A stretch of DNA of 64,000 nt from DASUCS01 sp041166385. GTDB lineage: Bacteria > Actinomycetota > Acidimicrobiia > Acidimicrobiales > JACDCH01. Below, piece by piece: positions 43,101 to 50,303 of the stretch. The notes beneath the pieces are model-generated. The model did no database searches, was not told the DNA's origin, and worked only from the letters and a program-made list of their open reading frames with translations. Within the stretch, counting starts at the first letter, position 1. Every line of letters begins with the position of its first letter. Where the stretch lies: assembly GCA_041166385.1 (NCBI GenBank), contig JBEEFW010000022.1:4089-68088 (forward strand). The letters run 5' to 3'. A program made the translations under genes and the position numbers.

Positions 43101-45175
43101 GGCCGCTCTGCGAGGTCTGCGAGGTCCGTGGCGAGTTGATCGAGCCGTACCGTGAGCTGCGGTTGCCCCTCTTGCAGCTGCGACAGGGCCGACGAGTGTT
43201 CGTTCAGGATCGCGGCGACGCGCCCGATGACCGCGTCGGTGGCCGGTTGCCCGGCACGAAGTTGCGCGAGTTGGGCGGCGATGTCTTCGATGCGCCGGAC
43301 GACGGGGTCGAGGTCGACCGGTGACTGGTCGTCGCGCAGGCCGGCCAGCGCGGCAGTGATCGGCTCGCTCAACGCACCGACTTCTTCACGAATGCGCGCG
43401 GCGAGGAGGGCAGGGTCGGGCTGCGCAGCGCGGAGCGCGCCGACTTCGTCAGCGATTCGTTCGATCGACTCGCGGTGATCCGGCTGGGCCGTGCGCAGGC
43501 CGGCGATCTCCTCGGCCAGGCGCGCGAACTGTTCGCTTGGGTCGCGTTGCTCGGTGCGGAGCGATGCGACTTCGGTGGCGAGGCGGTCGAGCAGTTCGCT
43601 TGGGTCGCGTTGCTCGGTGCGGAGCGACGCGATTTCGGCCGCCAGTCGTTCCAACGGCTCGCTCGGGTCGCGTTGCTCGGTGCGCAGCGATGCGACTTCC
43701 GTGGCGAGGCGGTCGAGCAGTTCGCTTGGGTCGCGTTGATCGGCTCGGAGCGACGCCACTTCCGCAGCCAGTCGTTCCATCGGCTCGTGGTCCGGCAGGC
43801 TCGCCGCCAGCGTCGCGACCTGGTCGGACAGGCGGTCGATGTGTTCGGCGACGTCGGGCTGTCCGGAGCGCAGTGCCTCGATCATGGCGGCCAACTGCTC
43901 GAGCTGCGGCCGCGGATCTGGCTGCGACGCGACGACCTGGCGCATGGCCGCAGCGAGGGCATCGAGTCGCTCGCCGATGTTGCCAGCCGACTCGTCCGGC
44001 TGCGCCAGCGTGCTCTGCAGACCGGTCAGCTCGGCGGCCAGCTGATCGAGTCGCACGGTGAGCTGCGGCTGGTGGGCACGCACCTGCGCCACAGCCGTCG
44101 CGATGTCGTCGAGCCGGCTGTCGGGGGCCGCGGGCTCGTCGACCCGGGCGCGCAGGCTTTGGATCTCGGCGACGATGTCGGCAGTGGCGGACGTGTCGTC
44201 GACCCGGGCGCGCAGGCTTTGGATCTCGGCGACGATGTCGGCGGTGGCGGACGTGTCGTCGATCCGCGCGCCGAGTCCTCGAATCTCGGCGACGAGATCA
44301 GACAGCGTGGCGGCAACCTCTGTGCGCGTCGCTTGGCCCGAGCTGTCCAGCTCGCTACGGATGTTCGCGATCTCGCTGCTGACGGCCGCCAGCGTGTCGG
44401 CCAGCGAGCCTTGGGCGGTGGTGGTCTCGTCGAGCCGGTTGTGCACCCCGCCTACTTGGGCGCTGAGCCGGCCGAGCACGTCGCCCCACGCAGTGGCATC
44501 GCGCAACTGCGAGGTCAGGCGGTCTTCCATCGATGGAAGGTCCGCGGTGACCTCGGCAACGCCCTCGAGTCGCGACGCGAGCGCGGCGAGGCCCTCCTGG
44601 GTCTGCGCGACCGAGCGATCGATCTCGTCGAGTTGTGATCGGGCCGCCGCCTGCTCGCGGGCGCTCTCGGCCAGCTGGTCGATGCGTTGGAGCACGCCGG
44701 CCACCCGCTCGGCGATCAGACCGTCGCGGTGCTGACGGTCTGTCGCGTCGCGGTCGAGACGGTCCTCCACCGACGTGGCGATGTCTTGGGCCGCGCCCCG
44801 CACGCTGCGCTCGAGGGTCTCGAGCGTGCCGATCCGGTCGCTGATGTTGGCGGCGAGGTCGACGAGGTTGTGGGTGCTCCCCACCGTGGACTTGAAGTCG
44901 TCGGCCAGCGCGTCGACGGCGCCTGCCGCACCCCGGATGCGCTCGACCTCGAGACGGATCGAGGTCTCGAGCATCTCCAACCGGGTCTCGAGGCTGCCCA
45001 GGCGGGCTTGCCAGCGATCGCCCTGATGGTCGGTGGTGGATCGGCGAATGAGGTCGGTGACGAGCTCGGTCAGGCCACTGACCGCGCCGGCGACCTCGCC
45101 CAGCTCGGTACGGGTGGCGTCGACCTGGACCCGCAACCGCTCTAGGTCGTCCCCCGTTGTTCCACCATTGGCCAT
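40166..45175 (-). CDS. giant alpha-helical coiled-coil protein (1669 residues)
   Basis: This protein is almost wholly predicted helical and rich in Ala, Leu, Asp, Arg, Gln and Glu. I found no cysteine, no signal peptide and no membrane segment, and only a few tryptophans. It is built from heptad-compatible repeats: 20-residue units near 306-346, 21-residue units (RTEQRDPSELLDRLATEVASL type) near 464-548, and 28-residue units (AERLDxIAxxVAxLRAxQPDP type) near 978-1062. A recurrent QPQLTVRLDQLA block and 18-residue RLD units near 1431-1505 complete the array. The C-terminus (SEKMRTAAASVLDTLRANARQRRR) is basic and lacks the repeats. A cytoskeletal or polar-scaffold role is plausible but unproven. 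The gene lies between dapC and dapD. ATG 45175 follows GGGGTGACC. Confidence 0.8.
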   Translation of the reverse strand: MANGGTTGDDLERLRVQVDATRTELGEVAGAVSGLTELVTDLIRRSTTDHQGDRWQARLGSLETRLEMLETSIRLEVERIRGAAGAVDALADDFKSTVGSTHNLVDLAANISDRIGTLETLERSVRGAAQDIATSVEDRLDRDATDRQHRDGLIAERVAGVLQRIDQLAESAREQAAARSQLDEIDRSVAQTQEGLAALASRLEGVAEVTADLPSMEDRLTSQLRDATAWGDVLGRLSAQVGGVHNRLDETTTAQGSLADTLAAVSSEIANIRSELDSSGQATRTEVAATLSDLVAEIRGLGARIDDTSATADIVAEIQSLRARVDDTSATADIVAEIQSLRARVDEPAAPDSRLDDIATAVAQVRAHQPQLTVRLDQLAAELTGLQSTLAQPDESAGNIGERLDALAAAMRQVVASQPDPRPQLEQLAAMIEALRSGQPDVAEHIDRLSDQVATLAASLPDHEPMERLAAEVASLRADQRDPSELLDRLATEVASLRTEQRDPSEPLERLAAEIASLRTEQRDPSELLDRLATEVASLRTEQRDPSEQFARLAEEIAGLRTAQPDHRESIERIADEVGALRAAQPDPALLAARIREEVGALSEPITAALAGLRDDQSPVDLDPVVRRIEDIAAQLAQLRAGQPATDAVIGRVAAILNEHSSALSQLQEGQPQLTVRLDQLATDLADLAERPTTPPDSPIVVDRLDRLAADMSDLRASEGWLGAAMTPLTERVEAVLEIVQSSLTPTPDVRPSLDQLAAAIGELRDVAAGRTEEWAAEHTAQLESLADIVRQVRDGQPDVTLRLDQVQAEFADLRSRLPDVQSIVAPVSDRLDELTRELVQLQDTSPALDRISAELAELRAIQPDPSDTRSFLADRLDRLAAEIAALRAEPTDAEALGRLASTVVEQSSTLSALQAGQPQLTVRLDQLATDLAELAAGLDELASRPPASAESPATIERLDRVAAEIVALRADQPDQLATQTFLSDRLDRITAELAALRLAQPDPEMAETFLAERLDHIASDVATLRAEQPDPEAGQAIVAERLDRIAAQVAALRADQPDPAAIASTIHARLDELGTTITELHAQLDREAPELPDVAGALAPLNAQIANVDERAAATTAAVLQLDAAVARTSLQVDEIVAGVAALRDMPDNTVQSLAPVVDRLAIVVDSVSSMHGDVTNLADSISTLRADRSQLVQISMETNGRLDLLAANVGELRESRPDLTSSFVALTGLLESVQTNVSDTHDRIASLGELVRQMESERPDSSAAVAPLADRLDGIAAQTSASEQHVATVLESLADTFGRVEAERATAFAQQIDEVRQSVNELSDRQSSALTEVLERFEQVRDNVASTQESTRSLEAAIASSAADGAEERLGDLTQQLGLLASDVQSTVRAVIGLGADFTGLRTDLHALTDSLPDRTDADAEVRAALARLDDAIGSRDQQLRETVERLDAAVGDRDQQLREAITRLDTAVSERESEVTEGVARLDATLANRDAAVRDVLSRLDEAVAQTSRESDFADLARQFDASIAELRRDLQSVYQATASADVRGDLQSMSSAIGDLRSELQRAEAEAGAGASAALVASAASAMARLEGRMDGEFDTVSKQMEALGTLLGQVIDAVHRVESQVVGVQPVSEKMRTAAASVLDTLRANARQRRRSTGAPPELGAGSN
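43532..43783. repeat. 63-bp tandem repeats within the coiled-coil gene
   Basis: Four units start at 43532, 43595, 43658 and 43721, each 63 bp (21 residues, three heptads). Units 1, 2 and 4 are nearly identical over long stretches, which points to recent unequal exchange. Confidence 0.85.
44137..44256. repeat. 60-bp tandem duplication within the coiled-coil gene
   Basis: Two 60-bp units (20 residues each) are almost identical; the one clear difference is A at 44183 against G at 44243. The duplication is therefore very recent. Confidence 0.9.
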
Positions 45176-45245
45176 GCGGTCACCCCAGGTCCGTGTGCGC
45201 CCAGGGACATTAGTTGTGCGTTGATGCTGCAAACGGCGCCCCCAC

Positions 45246-45251
45246 TAGCCT
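45246..45251 (+). promoter_or_regulatory. -10 element TAGCCT of dapD (probably leaderless)
   Basis: TAGCCT ends 8 nt before ATG 45260, with TTGATG upstream at 45221 (19-bp spacer). It would drive dapD and dapE, separately from the dapF-hflX-dapC run. Confidence 0.6.
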
Positions 45252-45259
45252 CGCCCACC

Positions 45260-46072
45260 ATGACCGCGCTTGAACAGCAGATCGACGAGCTGTGGGGCCG
45301 GCGCGAAGAGCTCGTCGGCAACGCCGACGCTCGCGAACTGGTGATCAGCGTGATCGCGAGGCTCGACAGGGGTGAAATTCGGGTCGCGGAGCTCGTCGAC
45401 GACGAGGTCGTCGTCCACGAATGGGTCAAGAAGGCCATCCTGCTCATGTTTTCGCTGTCAGCGATGAAGGTGACCGAGGTCGGCCCGTTCGAGTGGGTCG
45501 ACAAGATCCCGCTGAAGCGGGACTACTCCGCCCGCGGGGTCCGGGCGGTGCCGCCCGCGACCGCCCGCTTCGGAGCGTTCATCGATGAGGGCGCCATCCT
45601 GATGCCCAGCTACGTGAACATCGGCGCAAGGGTGGGAGCCAGGACGATGGTCGACACGTGGGCGACCGTCGGGTCCTGTGCCCAGATCGGTGCCAACGTG
45701 CATCTGTCCGGGGGCGTGGGGATCGGCGGCGTGCTCGAGCCGCCCCAGGCCGCGCCCGTCTTCATCGAGGACGACTGCATGATCGGGAGCCGATCGATGG
45801 TCACCCAGGGGGCTCGCGTGAAGCGAGGAGCGGTGCTCGGCGAGGGCGTGATCTTGAACCCAGGGATACCGGTGATCGACTCCCAAACCGGCGAGGAGGT
45901 GGGTCGCGGCGTCGTCCCGCCGTACTCGATCTGCGTGCAAGCAGGTCGCAAGCGCGAGTTCCCCGGAGGCGAGTTCATGTTGCCGTGCGTCCTGGTGTTG
46001 CGGCGCTACGAACCGGGCGAACGCACACATCTGAACAGCATCCTGCGGGAGCACGGCGTGAATGTCGGCTGA
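45260..46072 (+). CDS. dapD: 2,3,4,5-tetrahydropyridine-2,6-dicarboxylate N-succinyltransferase
   Basis: DapD adds succinyl from succinyl-CoA to tetrahydrodipicolinate. The 270-residue protein shows the left-handed beta-helix hexapeptide pattern in its second half (YVNIGARVGARTMVDTWATVGSCAQIGANVHLSGGVGIGG), followed by EDDCMIGSRSMVTQGARVKRG. Before the helix lies the active-site stretch VRAVPPATARFGAFI. ATG 45260 fits the -10 element 8 nt upstream. The end overlaps dapE by 11 bp. Confidence 0.94.
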   Translation: MTALEQQIDELWGRREELVGNADARELVISVIARLDRGEIRVAELVDDEVVVHEWVKKAILLMFSLSAMKVTEVGPFEWVDKIPLKRDYSARGVRAVPPATARFGAFIDEGAILMPSYVNIGARVGARTMVDTWATVGSCAQIGANVHLSGGVGIGGVLEPPQAAPVFIEDDCMIGSRSMVTQGARVKRGAVLGEGVILNPGIPVIDSQTGEEVGRGVVPPYSICVQAGRKREFPGGEFMLPCVLVLRRYEPGERTHLNSILREHGVNVG

Positions 46073-47126
46073 CCTCCTGGCTCGGACGGCGGAGCTGATC
46101 GACATCCCGTCGGTCAGCCAGCACGAGCAGGCGATCACCGACCGCATCGAGAGCGAGTTGCGCGCCGCGCCGTGGCTCACGGTCGATCGGCTCGGCGACA
46201 ACGTCATCGCCCGCACCACCCTCGACCGTCCGCTCAGGGTCGTGATCGCCGGCCACACCGACACCGTTCCGGTCAACGAGAACGATCACGCCAGGATCGA
46301 CGGCGACACGGTGTGGGGACTCGGCGCGTCCGACATGAAGAGCGGGCTCGCGGTGATGCTCGACCTCGCCACGACGGTCGATGCACCGGCCGTCGATGTC
46401 ACGTACGTCTTCTACGCCGGTGAGGAGATCGCGGCCGAGCACAACGGGCTCGCACACGTCATGCGCGACCAGCCCGAACTGTTGCGCGGCGACGTCGCGA
46501 TCCTCGGTGAGCCCACCGGTGCCGAGATCGAGGCGGGCTGCCAAGGCACGCTGCGGCTCGACGTCACGCTCACCGGTGTCCGGGCGCACAGCGCGCGTCC
46601 GTGGATGGGCCGCAACGCGATTCACCGACTGGGTCGGTTGCTGGCCATTCTCGAAGGGTGGGAGGGCCGTCAGCCTGTCGTGGACGGCTGCGAGTACCGC
46701 GAGGCGGTGCAGGCGGTGCTGGTCGAGGGCGGAGTCGCCGGCAACGTCGTGCCCGACCGCGCGCGCGTCGTGATCAACCACCGGTTCGCTCCCGACCGCG
46801 ACGAAGCCGCGGCCGAGGCCTGGCTGCGTGAGCTCATCGCGCCCGCGCTCGAGGAGGGTGACACCGCGGAGGTCGTCGACTCGGCCGCGGGCGCGCGTCC
46901 TGGCCTCGACCATCCGCTGCTGGCCGCGCTGATCGAACGCAACGGCTTGGAGGTGCGCGCCAAGCTCGGATGGACCGACGTCGCTCGCTTCAGCGCGTTG
47001 GCGATGCCAGCAGTGAATCTCGGGCCCGGTGATCCGGTGTTGGCACACACAGCGGGGGAGTTCGTGACCCGCGCCCAACTCGAGCGCACGTGGACGATCC
47101 TGCGAGACCTGCTGGTCAGCGGCTAG
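46062..47126 (+). CDS. dapE: succinyl-diaminopimelate desuccinylase
   Basis: DapE removes succinate to give LL-diaminopimelate. The 354-residue M20 metallopeptidase has the zinc-site motifs VIAGHTDTVPVNEN near residue 65, WGLGASDMKSGLAVML near 87, YAGEEIAAEHNGL with the catalytic Glu near 120, and LGEPTGAEIEAGCQG. The dimerisation domain is inserted after ARPWMGRNAIH. A late histidine lies in LAHTAGEFV. It starts 11 bp inside dapD and shares its CTAG stop with the convergent subtilase gene. Confidence 0.93.
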   Translation: MSADLLARTAELIDIPSVSQHEQAITDRIESELRAAPWLTVDRLGDNVIARTTLDRPLRVVIAGHTDTVPVNENDHARIDGDTVWGLGASDMKSGLAVMLDLATTVDAPAVDVTYVFYAGEEIAAEHNGLAHVMRDQPELLRGDVAILGEPTGAEIEAGCQGTLRLDVTLTGVRAHSARPWMGRNAIHRLGRLLAILEGWEGRQPVVDGCEYREAVQAVLVEGGVAGNVVPDRARVVINHRFAPDRDEAAAEAWLRELIAPALEEGDTAEVVDSAAGARPGLDHPLLAALIERNGLEVRAKLGWTDVARFSALAMPAVNLGPGDPVLAHTAGEFVTRAQLERTWTILRDLLVSG

Positions 47127-48472
47127 CGATCGAGTCGCGGCGTACGCCGCGCCCAACTCTGCCCGCGGATGAACAGCCACCCGAGCGCCGCGCTTACCCC
47201 GGCGGCCATGACGACGGCGACGCCGACGACCCCCGACGAGAGCCCATCGTCCTTCGGTGCCGGGGTCCGAGTGGTGACCTTGCCGGACGGCGGCGCGGCC
47301 CGCTGGGTCGGCAAGGTGATCGAAGCCGCGCCGTCGGACGCCGTCGGGTTGCCGAGGTCACCGGAGGGAGCGCCCGTGCTCCCCGAGGAGGAACCGCCGT
47401 TGGCGCCACCGTTGTCGATTGTGTTGGTGCTCGCTGTATCGCTTGGCGCGGGAGTAGGCGGCTGACCTACCGCCGCGGCGAGGTCAAGCGCACCTGCATT
47501 GTCGAGGCTCGTTGTGGGCAGGGAGCGAGCCGTCGCTCGAAGCCTGTCGACGATCTGCTTTGGGTCCGTCAGGCCCGTCTGGCGAACGACAGCGGCGGCA
47601 CCCGACACGTGTGGTGCGGCCATTGAAGTACCAGAGAGGCATACGTAACCGCGGAGGTAAGTGGACAGCACGCCCATTGGTGCACTCGAGCACGTCTCCT
47701 CGGTGTCATCGGGTTCGCCACCTGGCGCCATGATCGACCAGTCGCTGCTTTGCAAGTTGCTATAGGTGGCTTTGAGTCCGCTCTCATTCAGGGCCCCAAC
47801 GACGATGGCGTTTGATATCGGTCCAGATGGCAGAACGAAGTTGTTTCCAGCAGCGATGACCGGAAGAACACCGCGCTCGAACGCGTAGTCGAGCGCATCT
47901 TGGAACGACGTGCCGATCAACGACTGCTGGATGTTGCCGAGTGAAAGGTTGATCACTGTTGCACCGTGATCTGTCGCGTACTTGATCCCTGCAGCGACGT
48001 CGTCCGGTTTGCCAGAACCGGTCGAATCAAGCACCTTGATTGCGAGGATCGACGCATCGGGCGCGGTGCCGGCGACGCCGGTCTGATTGTCGGTGGCTGC
48101 GGCGGCAATGCCCGCCACGTGTGTGCCGTGCCCATTGTCGTCCTGTCCCGCGTTACCGCCGTCGGTGCACGCGTGACCCAATGCCCCCGCACCGATGCAG
48201 TTGGCGTGCCCGACGATCTTGTTCTCGAGGTCCTCGTGATTGAGATCGACACCGGTGTCGACGACCGCGATCGTGCTGCCCGCACCCGTCGCGACCTGCC
48301 ATGCCGATGGAGCGCCGATCATCTGCAGGTTCCACTGCAGGGGGAACGCTGGGTCGCTCGGAGTTGCCGGAACGGCGCGCGCTGGCGCGGCGAGTGCCAC
48401 GGATGCGCCCAGCATCACGACAAGTGCTCCCCAACGGGTCGCTTTCGACCGCACCCGCCCATTGTCGACCAT
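47123..48472 (-). CDS. membrane-anchored subtilisin-like serine protease (S8)
   Basis: This 449-residue protein has a signal peptide (ALVVMLGASVALAAPARA) and an S8 catalytic domain with Asp in VVDTGVDLNHED, His in NGHGTHVAGI, the oxyanion Asn in VIAAGNN and Ser in SGTSMAAPHVSG. A Ser/Gly/Thr-rich linker and a C-terminal membrane helix (GVVGVAVVMAAGVSAALGWLFI) with a basic tail follow. This layout resembles mycosins of type VII secretion loci, but no ESX genes are near. ATG 48472 is chosen; GTG 48454 is an alternative, with GACAAT 6 nt upstream. The frame continues open upstream only as lexA antisense-frame noise. Confidence 0.88.
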   Translation of the reverse strand: MVDNGRVRSKATRWGALVVMLGASVALAAPARAVPATPSDPAFPLQWNLQMIGAPSAWQVATGAGSTIAVVDTGVDLNHEDLENKIVGHANCIGAGALGHACTDGGNAGQDDNGHGTHVAGIAAAATDNQTGVAGTAPDASILAIKVLDSTGSGKPDDVAAGIKYATDHGATVINLSLGNIQQSLIGTSFQDALDYAFERGVLPVIAAGNNFVLPSGPISNAIVVGALNESGLKATYSNLQSSDWSIMAPGGEPDDTEETCSSAPMGVLSTYLRGYVCLSGTSMAAPHVSGAAAVVRQTGLTDPKQIVDRLRATARSLPTTSLDNAGALDLAAAVGQPPTPAPSDTASTNTIDNGGANGGSSSGSTGAPSGDLGNPTASDGAASITLPTQRAAPPSGKVTTRTPAPKDDGLSSGVVGVAVVMAAGVSAALGWLFIRGQSWARRTPRLDR

Positions 48473-48507
48473 TCGCACGCCCGCGCGCGCATCGCGGGCC
48501 AGTGCGG

Positions 48508-49140
48508 TTACAGCCGACGCAGGACGGTGACGACCTTGCCGTAGATGGTGACGTCGCCGGCATCCAGCTCGATCGGCTGGAGCCTGGGGTTCGATGGGGT
48601 GAGGATGACCTTCTGGCCCTTGCGGCTGTACGTCTTCACGGTGGCCTCTTCTCCGGGGAGCCCGGCGACCACGATGTCGCCCTTGTCGGCTGTGGGCTGC
48701 ACCCGGGCGACCACGTAGTCGCCGTCGAGGATGCCGGCGCCGATCATGGAGTCGCCTCGCACGTGCAGCATGAAGAGCTCGCCATCGCCGGTGAAGTCGG
48801 AGGGCAGCGGGAGGATCTCCTCGACGTTCTCCTGTGCCAGCACGTCGGTACCGGCGGCCACATCGCCGACGAGGGGGATGTAGCGAGCCGGCCGGCGCTC
48901 GAGCGAGGCGCCGGAGTTCGGATCCCAGCGGACCTCGATGGCCCGCGGTTTCGTGGGGTCTCGCCGCAGGAACCCGAGCCGCTGGAGCGTGTTCAGGTGC
49001 GAATGCACGGTCGACGGCGACGTCAGGCCGACAGACTCGCCGATCTCGCGCACCGACGGGGGATAGCCGCGGTCGCGCATCGACTGATCGATGATCTCGA
49101 GAACCTCGCGCTGGCGGTCGGTCAGGCGGTGCTCTGTCAT
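48508..49140 (-). CDS. lexA: LexA repressor
   Basis: LexA represses SOS genes until RecA filaments stimulate its self-cleavage. The 210-residue protein has the N-terminal winged helix (LTDRQREVLEIIDQSMRDRGYPPSVREIGE), the cleavage site after VAAG (VGDVAAGTDV), and the S24 catalytic pair: Ser in VRGDSMIGAGI and Lys in GEEATVKTYSRKG. ATG 49140 is the start, with GGAGC upstream. LexA boxes over its own promoter indicate autorepression, and the divergent LysM gene shares the region. Confidence 0.97.
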   Translation of the reverse strand: MTEHRLTDRQREVLEIIDQSMRDRGYPPSVREIGESVGLTSPSTVHSHLNTLQRLGFLRRDPTKPRAIEVRWDPNSGASLERRPARYIPLVGDVAAGTDVLAQENVEEILPLPSDFTGDGELFMLHVRGDSMIGAGILDGDYVVARVQPTADKGDIVVAGLPGEEATVKTYSRKGQKVILTPSNPRLQPIELDAGDVTIYGKVVTVLRRL

Positions 49141-49154
49141 GGAGTTTGCTCCGA

Positions 49155-49170
49155 TCGAACGTATGTTTGA
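49155..49170 (-). promoter_or_regulatory. LexA box over the lexA start region
   Basis: TCGAAC-GTAT-GTTTGA is a near-perfect palindrome located where lexA transcription should begin (-10 TACCGT at 49174-49179). Confidence 0.75.
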
Positions 49171-49173
49171 CGA

Positions 49174-49202
49174 ACGGTACCAAAGGGTGCTCCGCGAGGC
49201 AA
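49174..49202 (-). promoter_or_regulatory. lexA promoter
   Basis: On the minus strand TTGCCT (49197-49202) and TACCGT (49174-49179) have a 17-bp spacer. LexA boxes lie at both ends of it. Confidence 0.7.
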
Positions 49203-49214
49203 ACATCTGTTCGT
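49199..49214 (-). promoter_or_regulatory. LexA box overlapping the lexA -35
   Basis: The + strand reads GCAAAC-ATCT-GTTCGT, one mismatch from CGAAC-N4-GTTCG. It overlaps the lexA -35 element. Confidence 0.6.
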
Positions 49215-49226
49215 CTTTTTCTTGAC

Positions 49227-49242
49227 CCGAACGGGTGTTCGT
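49227..49242 (+). promoter_or_regulatory. LexA box in the LysM gene promoter
   Basis: CCGAAC-GGGT-GTTCGT sits between TTGACC (49222-49227) and TTGAGT (49245-49250), which are 17 bp apart. This is the same geometry as at recA. Confidence 0.8.
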
Positions 49243-49255
49243 GGTTGAGTGGGTG

Positions 49256-49271
49256 GCGAACAGACGTTCGT
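49256..49271 (+). promoter_or_regulatory. second LexA box of the LysM gene
   Basis: GCGAAC-AGAC-GTTCGT has a perfect CGAAC-N4-GTTCG core, covering the predicted transcription start of the LysM gene. Confidence 0.8.
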
Positions 49272-49291
49272 CGGTCTTCCGGCCTTCGGCT

Positions 49292-49305
49292 CACTGTCAC
49301 ACCCC
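49292..49305 (+). promoter_or_regulatory. shared 14-bp leader motif, LysM copy 1
   Basis: CACTGTCACACCCC is identical to the copy in the recA leader at 31685; the match extends to 17 bases (GCTCACTGTCACACCCC). Confidence 0.6.
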
Positions 49306-49348
49306 ACGACCACCCCACCACCCGCCCTTCAGCGGCCAGTGCCTTCGG

Positions 49349-49362
49349 CACTGTCACACCCC
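49349..49362 (+). promoter_or_regulatory. shared 14-bp leader motif, LysM copy 2
   Basis: CACTGTCACACCCC lies 9 bp before ATG 49372. Its 5' part is the descending arm of a 7-bp hairpin, CAGTGCC-ttc-GGCACTG (49337-49353). Confidence 0.6.
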
Positions 49363-49371
49363 TCAGAGAGG

Positions 49372-49821
49372 ATGGGATCCATGGTTGCCATTGCCACTGC
49401 GCCCAGCACCCCTCGCACCCGATTTCCGAGCAGACCCGTCCTGGTGGTGCTCCCCCCGGTCACCAGGCCGGGCGCTCGGATCTACCGCCGGCGCCGCCTC
49501 GCTGTGCTCGCCGCGGCGTTGAGCGTCGTGCTGATCGCCGCGCTGGCGTTGCCGCTCGCCGGTCGGAGCGCGTCGAGCGCCGTCACCACCGAACCCGCCG
49601 GCGCCGTCGTCGTGCGCCATCCGGCCGCCTACGGCGCCTCCGGGCAGTCCGTGCCGCCCCGCGCGGTGTACGTCGTCCAACCTGGCGACACCATCTGGTC
49701 GATCGCCCGCGAGCTCGATCCATCGGGTGACACGCGGGCGATGGTCGATCGCATCGTGGCGCTGAACGGCGGCGCGGCGCTCGAGCCCGGCCAACGGCTC
49801 CGGCTCACCGACGACAACTAA
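49372..49821 (+). CDS. LysM-domain membrane protein, probable SOS cell-division inhibitor
   Basis: This 149-residue protein has a basic cytoplasmic N-terminus (RIYRRRR), one membrane helix (LAVLAAALSVVLIAALALPLA) and a C-terminal LysM peptidoglycan-binding domain (YVVQPGDTIWSIARELDP). The same plan and position, divergent from lexA, occur in actinobacterial SOS proteins such as mycobacterial ChiZ and corynebacterial DivS, which slow septation after DNA damage. Two or three LexA boxes precede it, supporting SOS induction. ATG 49372, behind GAGAGG, is chosen; ATG 49381 is close. Confidence 0.85.
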   Translation: MGSMVAIATAPSTPRTRFPSRPVLVVLPPVTRPGARIYRRRRLAVLAAALSVVLIAALALPLAGRSASSAVTTEPAGAVVVRHPAAYGASGQSVPPRAVYVVQPGDTIWSIARELDPSGDTRAMVDRIVALNGGAALEPGQRLRLTDDN

Positions 49822-49824
49822 CCT
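49819..49824 (+). promoter_or_regulatory. -10 element TAACCT of nrdR (probably leaderless)
   Basis: TAACCT begins with the TAA stop of the LysM gene and ends 8 nt before GTG 49833. Confidence 0.55.
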
Positions 49825-49832
49825 CGGACGCG

Positions 49833-50303
49833 GTGCGGTGCCCCGTCTGCTCGAGCCTCGATGACCGCGTCATCGATTCGCGGACTGCCGACGACGGCAG
49901 CACGATTCGCCGCCGGCGCGAGTGCGCGAGCTGCGGCCGGCGGTTCACGACCTACGAGCGGATCGACGAGGTGCCGGTCGTGGTCGTGAAGCGGTCAGGA
50001 GAGCGCGAGCCCTTCGATCGCATGAAGATCGTGGTCGGCCTTCGGGCCGCCGCGAAGTCGCGACCGCTGTCCGACGATCAGCTCGAGGCCGTGGCGGCCG
50101 ACGTCGACGACCAGTTGCGGCTGGCGGGGGCGGGGGACGTCCCGAGCGAGCGCATCGGGCTGCTCGTGCTCGATCATCTCCGCGACCTCGATCACGTCGC
50201 CTACATGCGATTTGCCAGCGTCTACAAGGGCTTCGACGACGCCGCCGACTTCGAACGTGAGATCACGCTGCTCACGAAGGAGACGGCCCCGAAGCATCGC
50301 TGA
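49833..50303 (+). CDS. nrdR: transcriptional repressor NrdR
   Basis: NrdR senses adenine nucleotides and represses ribonucleotide reductase genes. The 156-residue protein has the zinc ribbon CPVC...CASCGRRFTTYER (residues 3-38) and the ATP-cone domain (VVVKRSGEREPFDRMKIVVGLRAA onward). GTG 49833 begins the zinc ribbon directly. nrdJ is 3.4 kb downstream on the same strand. I found no clear NrdR-box pair upstream of nrdJ. Its 3' end overlaps the convergent reductase gene by 32 bp. Confidence 0.95.
   Translation: MRCPVCSSLDDRVIDSRTADDGSTIRRRRECASCGRRFTTYERIDEVPVVVVKRSGEREPFDRMKIVVGLRAAAKSRPLSDDQLEAVAADVDDQLRLAGAGDVPSERIGLLVLDHLRDLDHVAYMRFASVYKGFDDAADFEREITLLTKETAPKHR

Noticed and set aside
43475..44638. 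Long plus-strand frame within the coiled-coil gene
   Set aside because: It is antisense to repeated coding sequence and inherits the repeats. The minus-strand frame spans the whole region without a stop and has protein-like composition.
47123..49357. A single 744-codon frame that could join lexA-region DNA to the subtilase
   Set aside because: The part upstream of 48472 lies in a second frame of lexA and has no protein character. The protease signal peptide begins near 48472.
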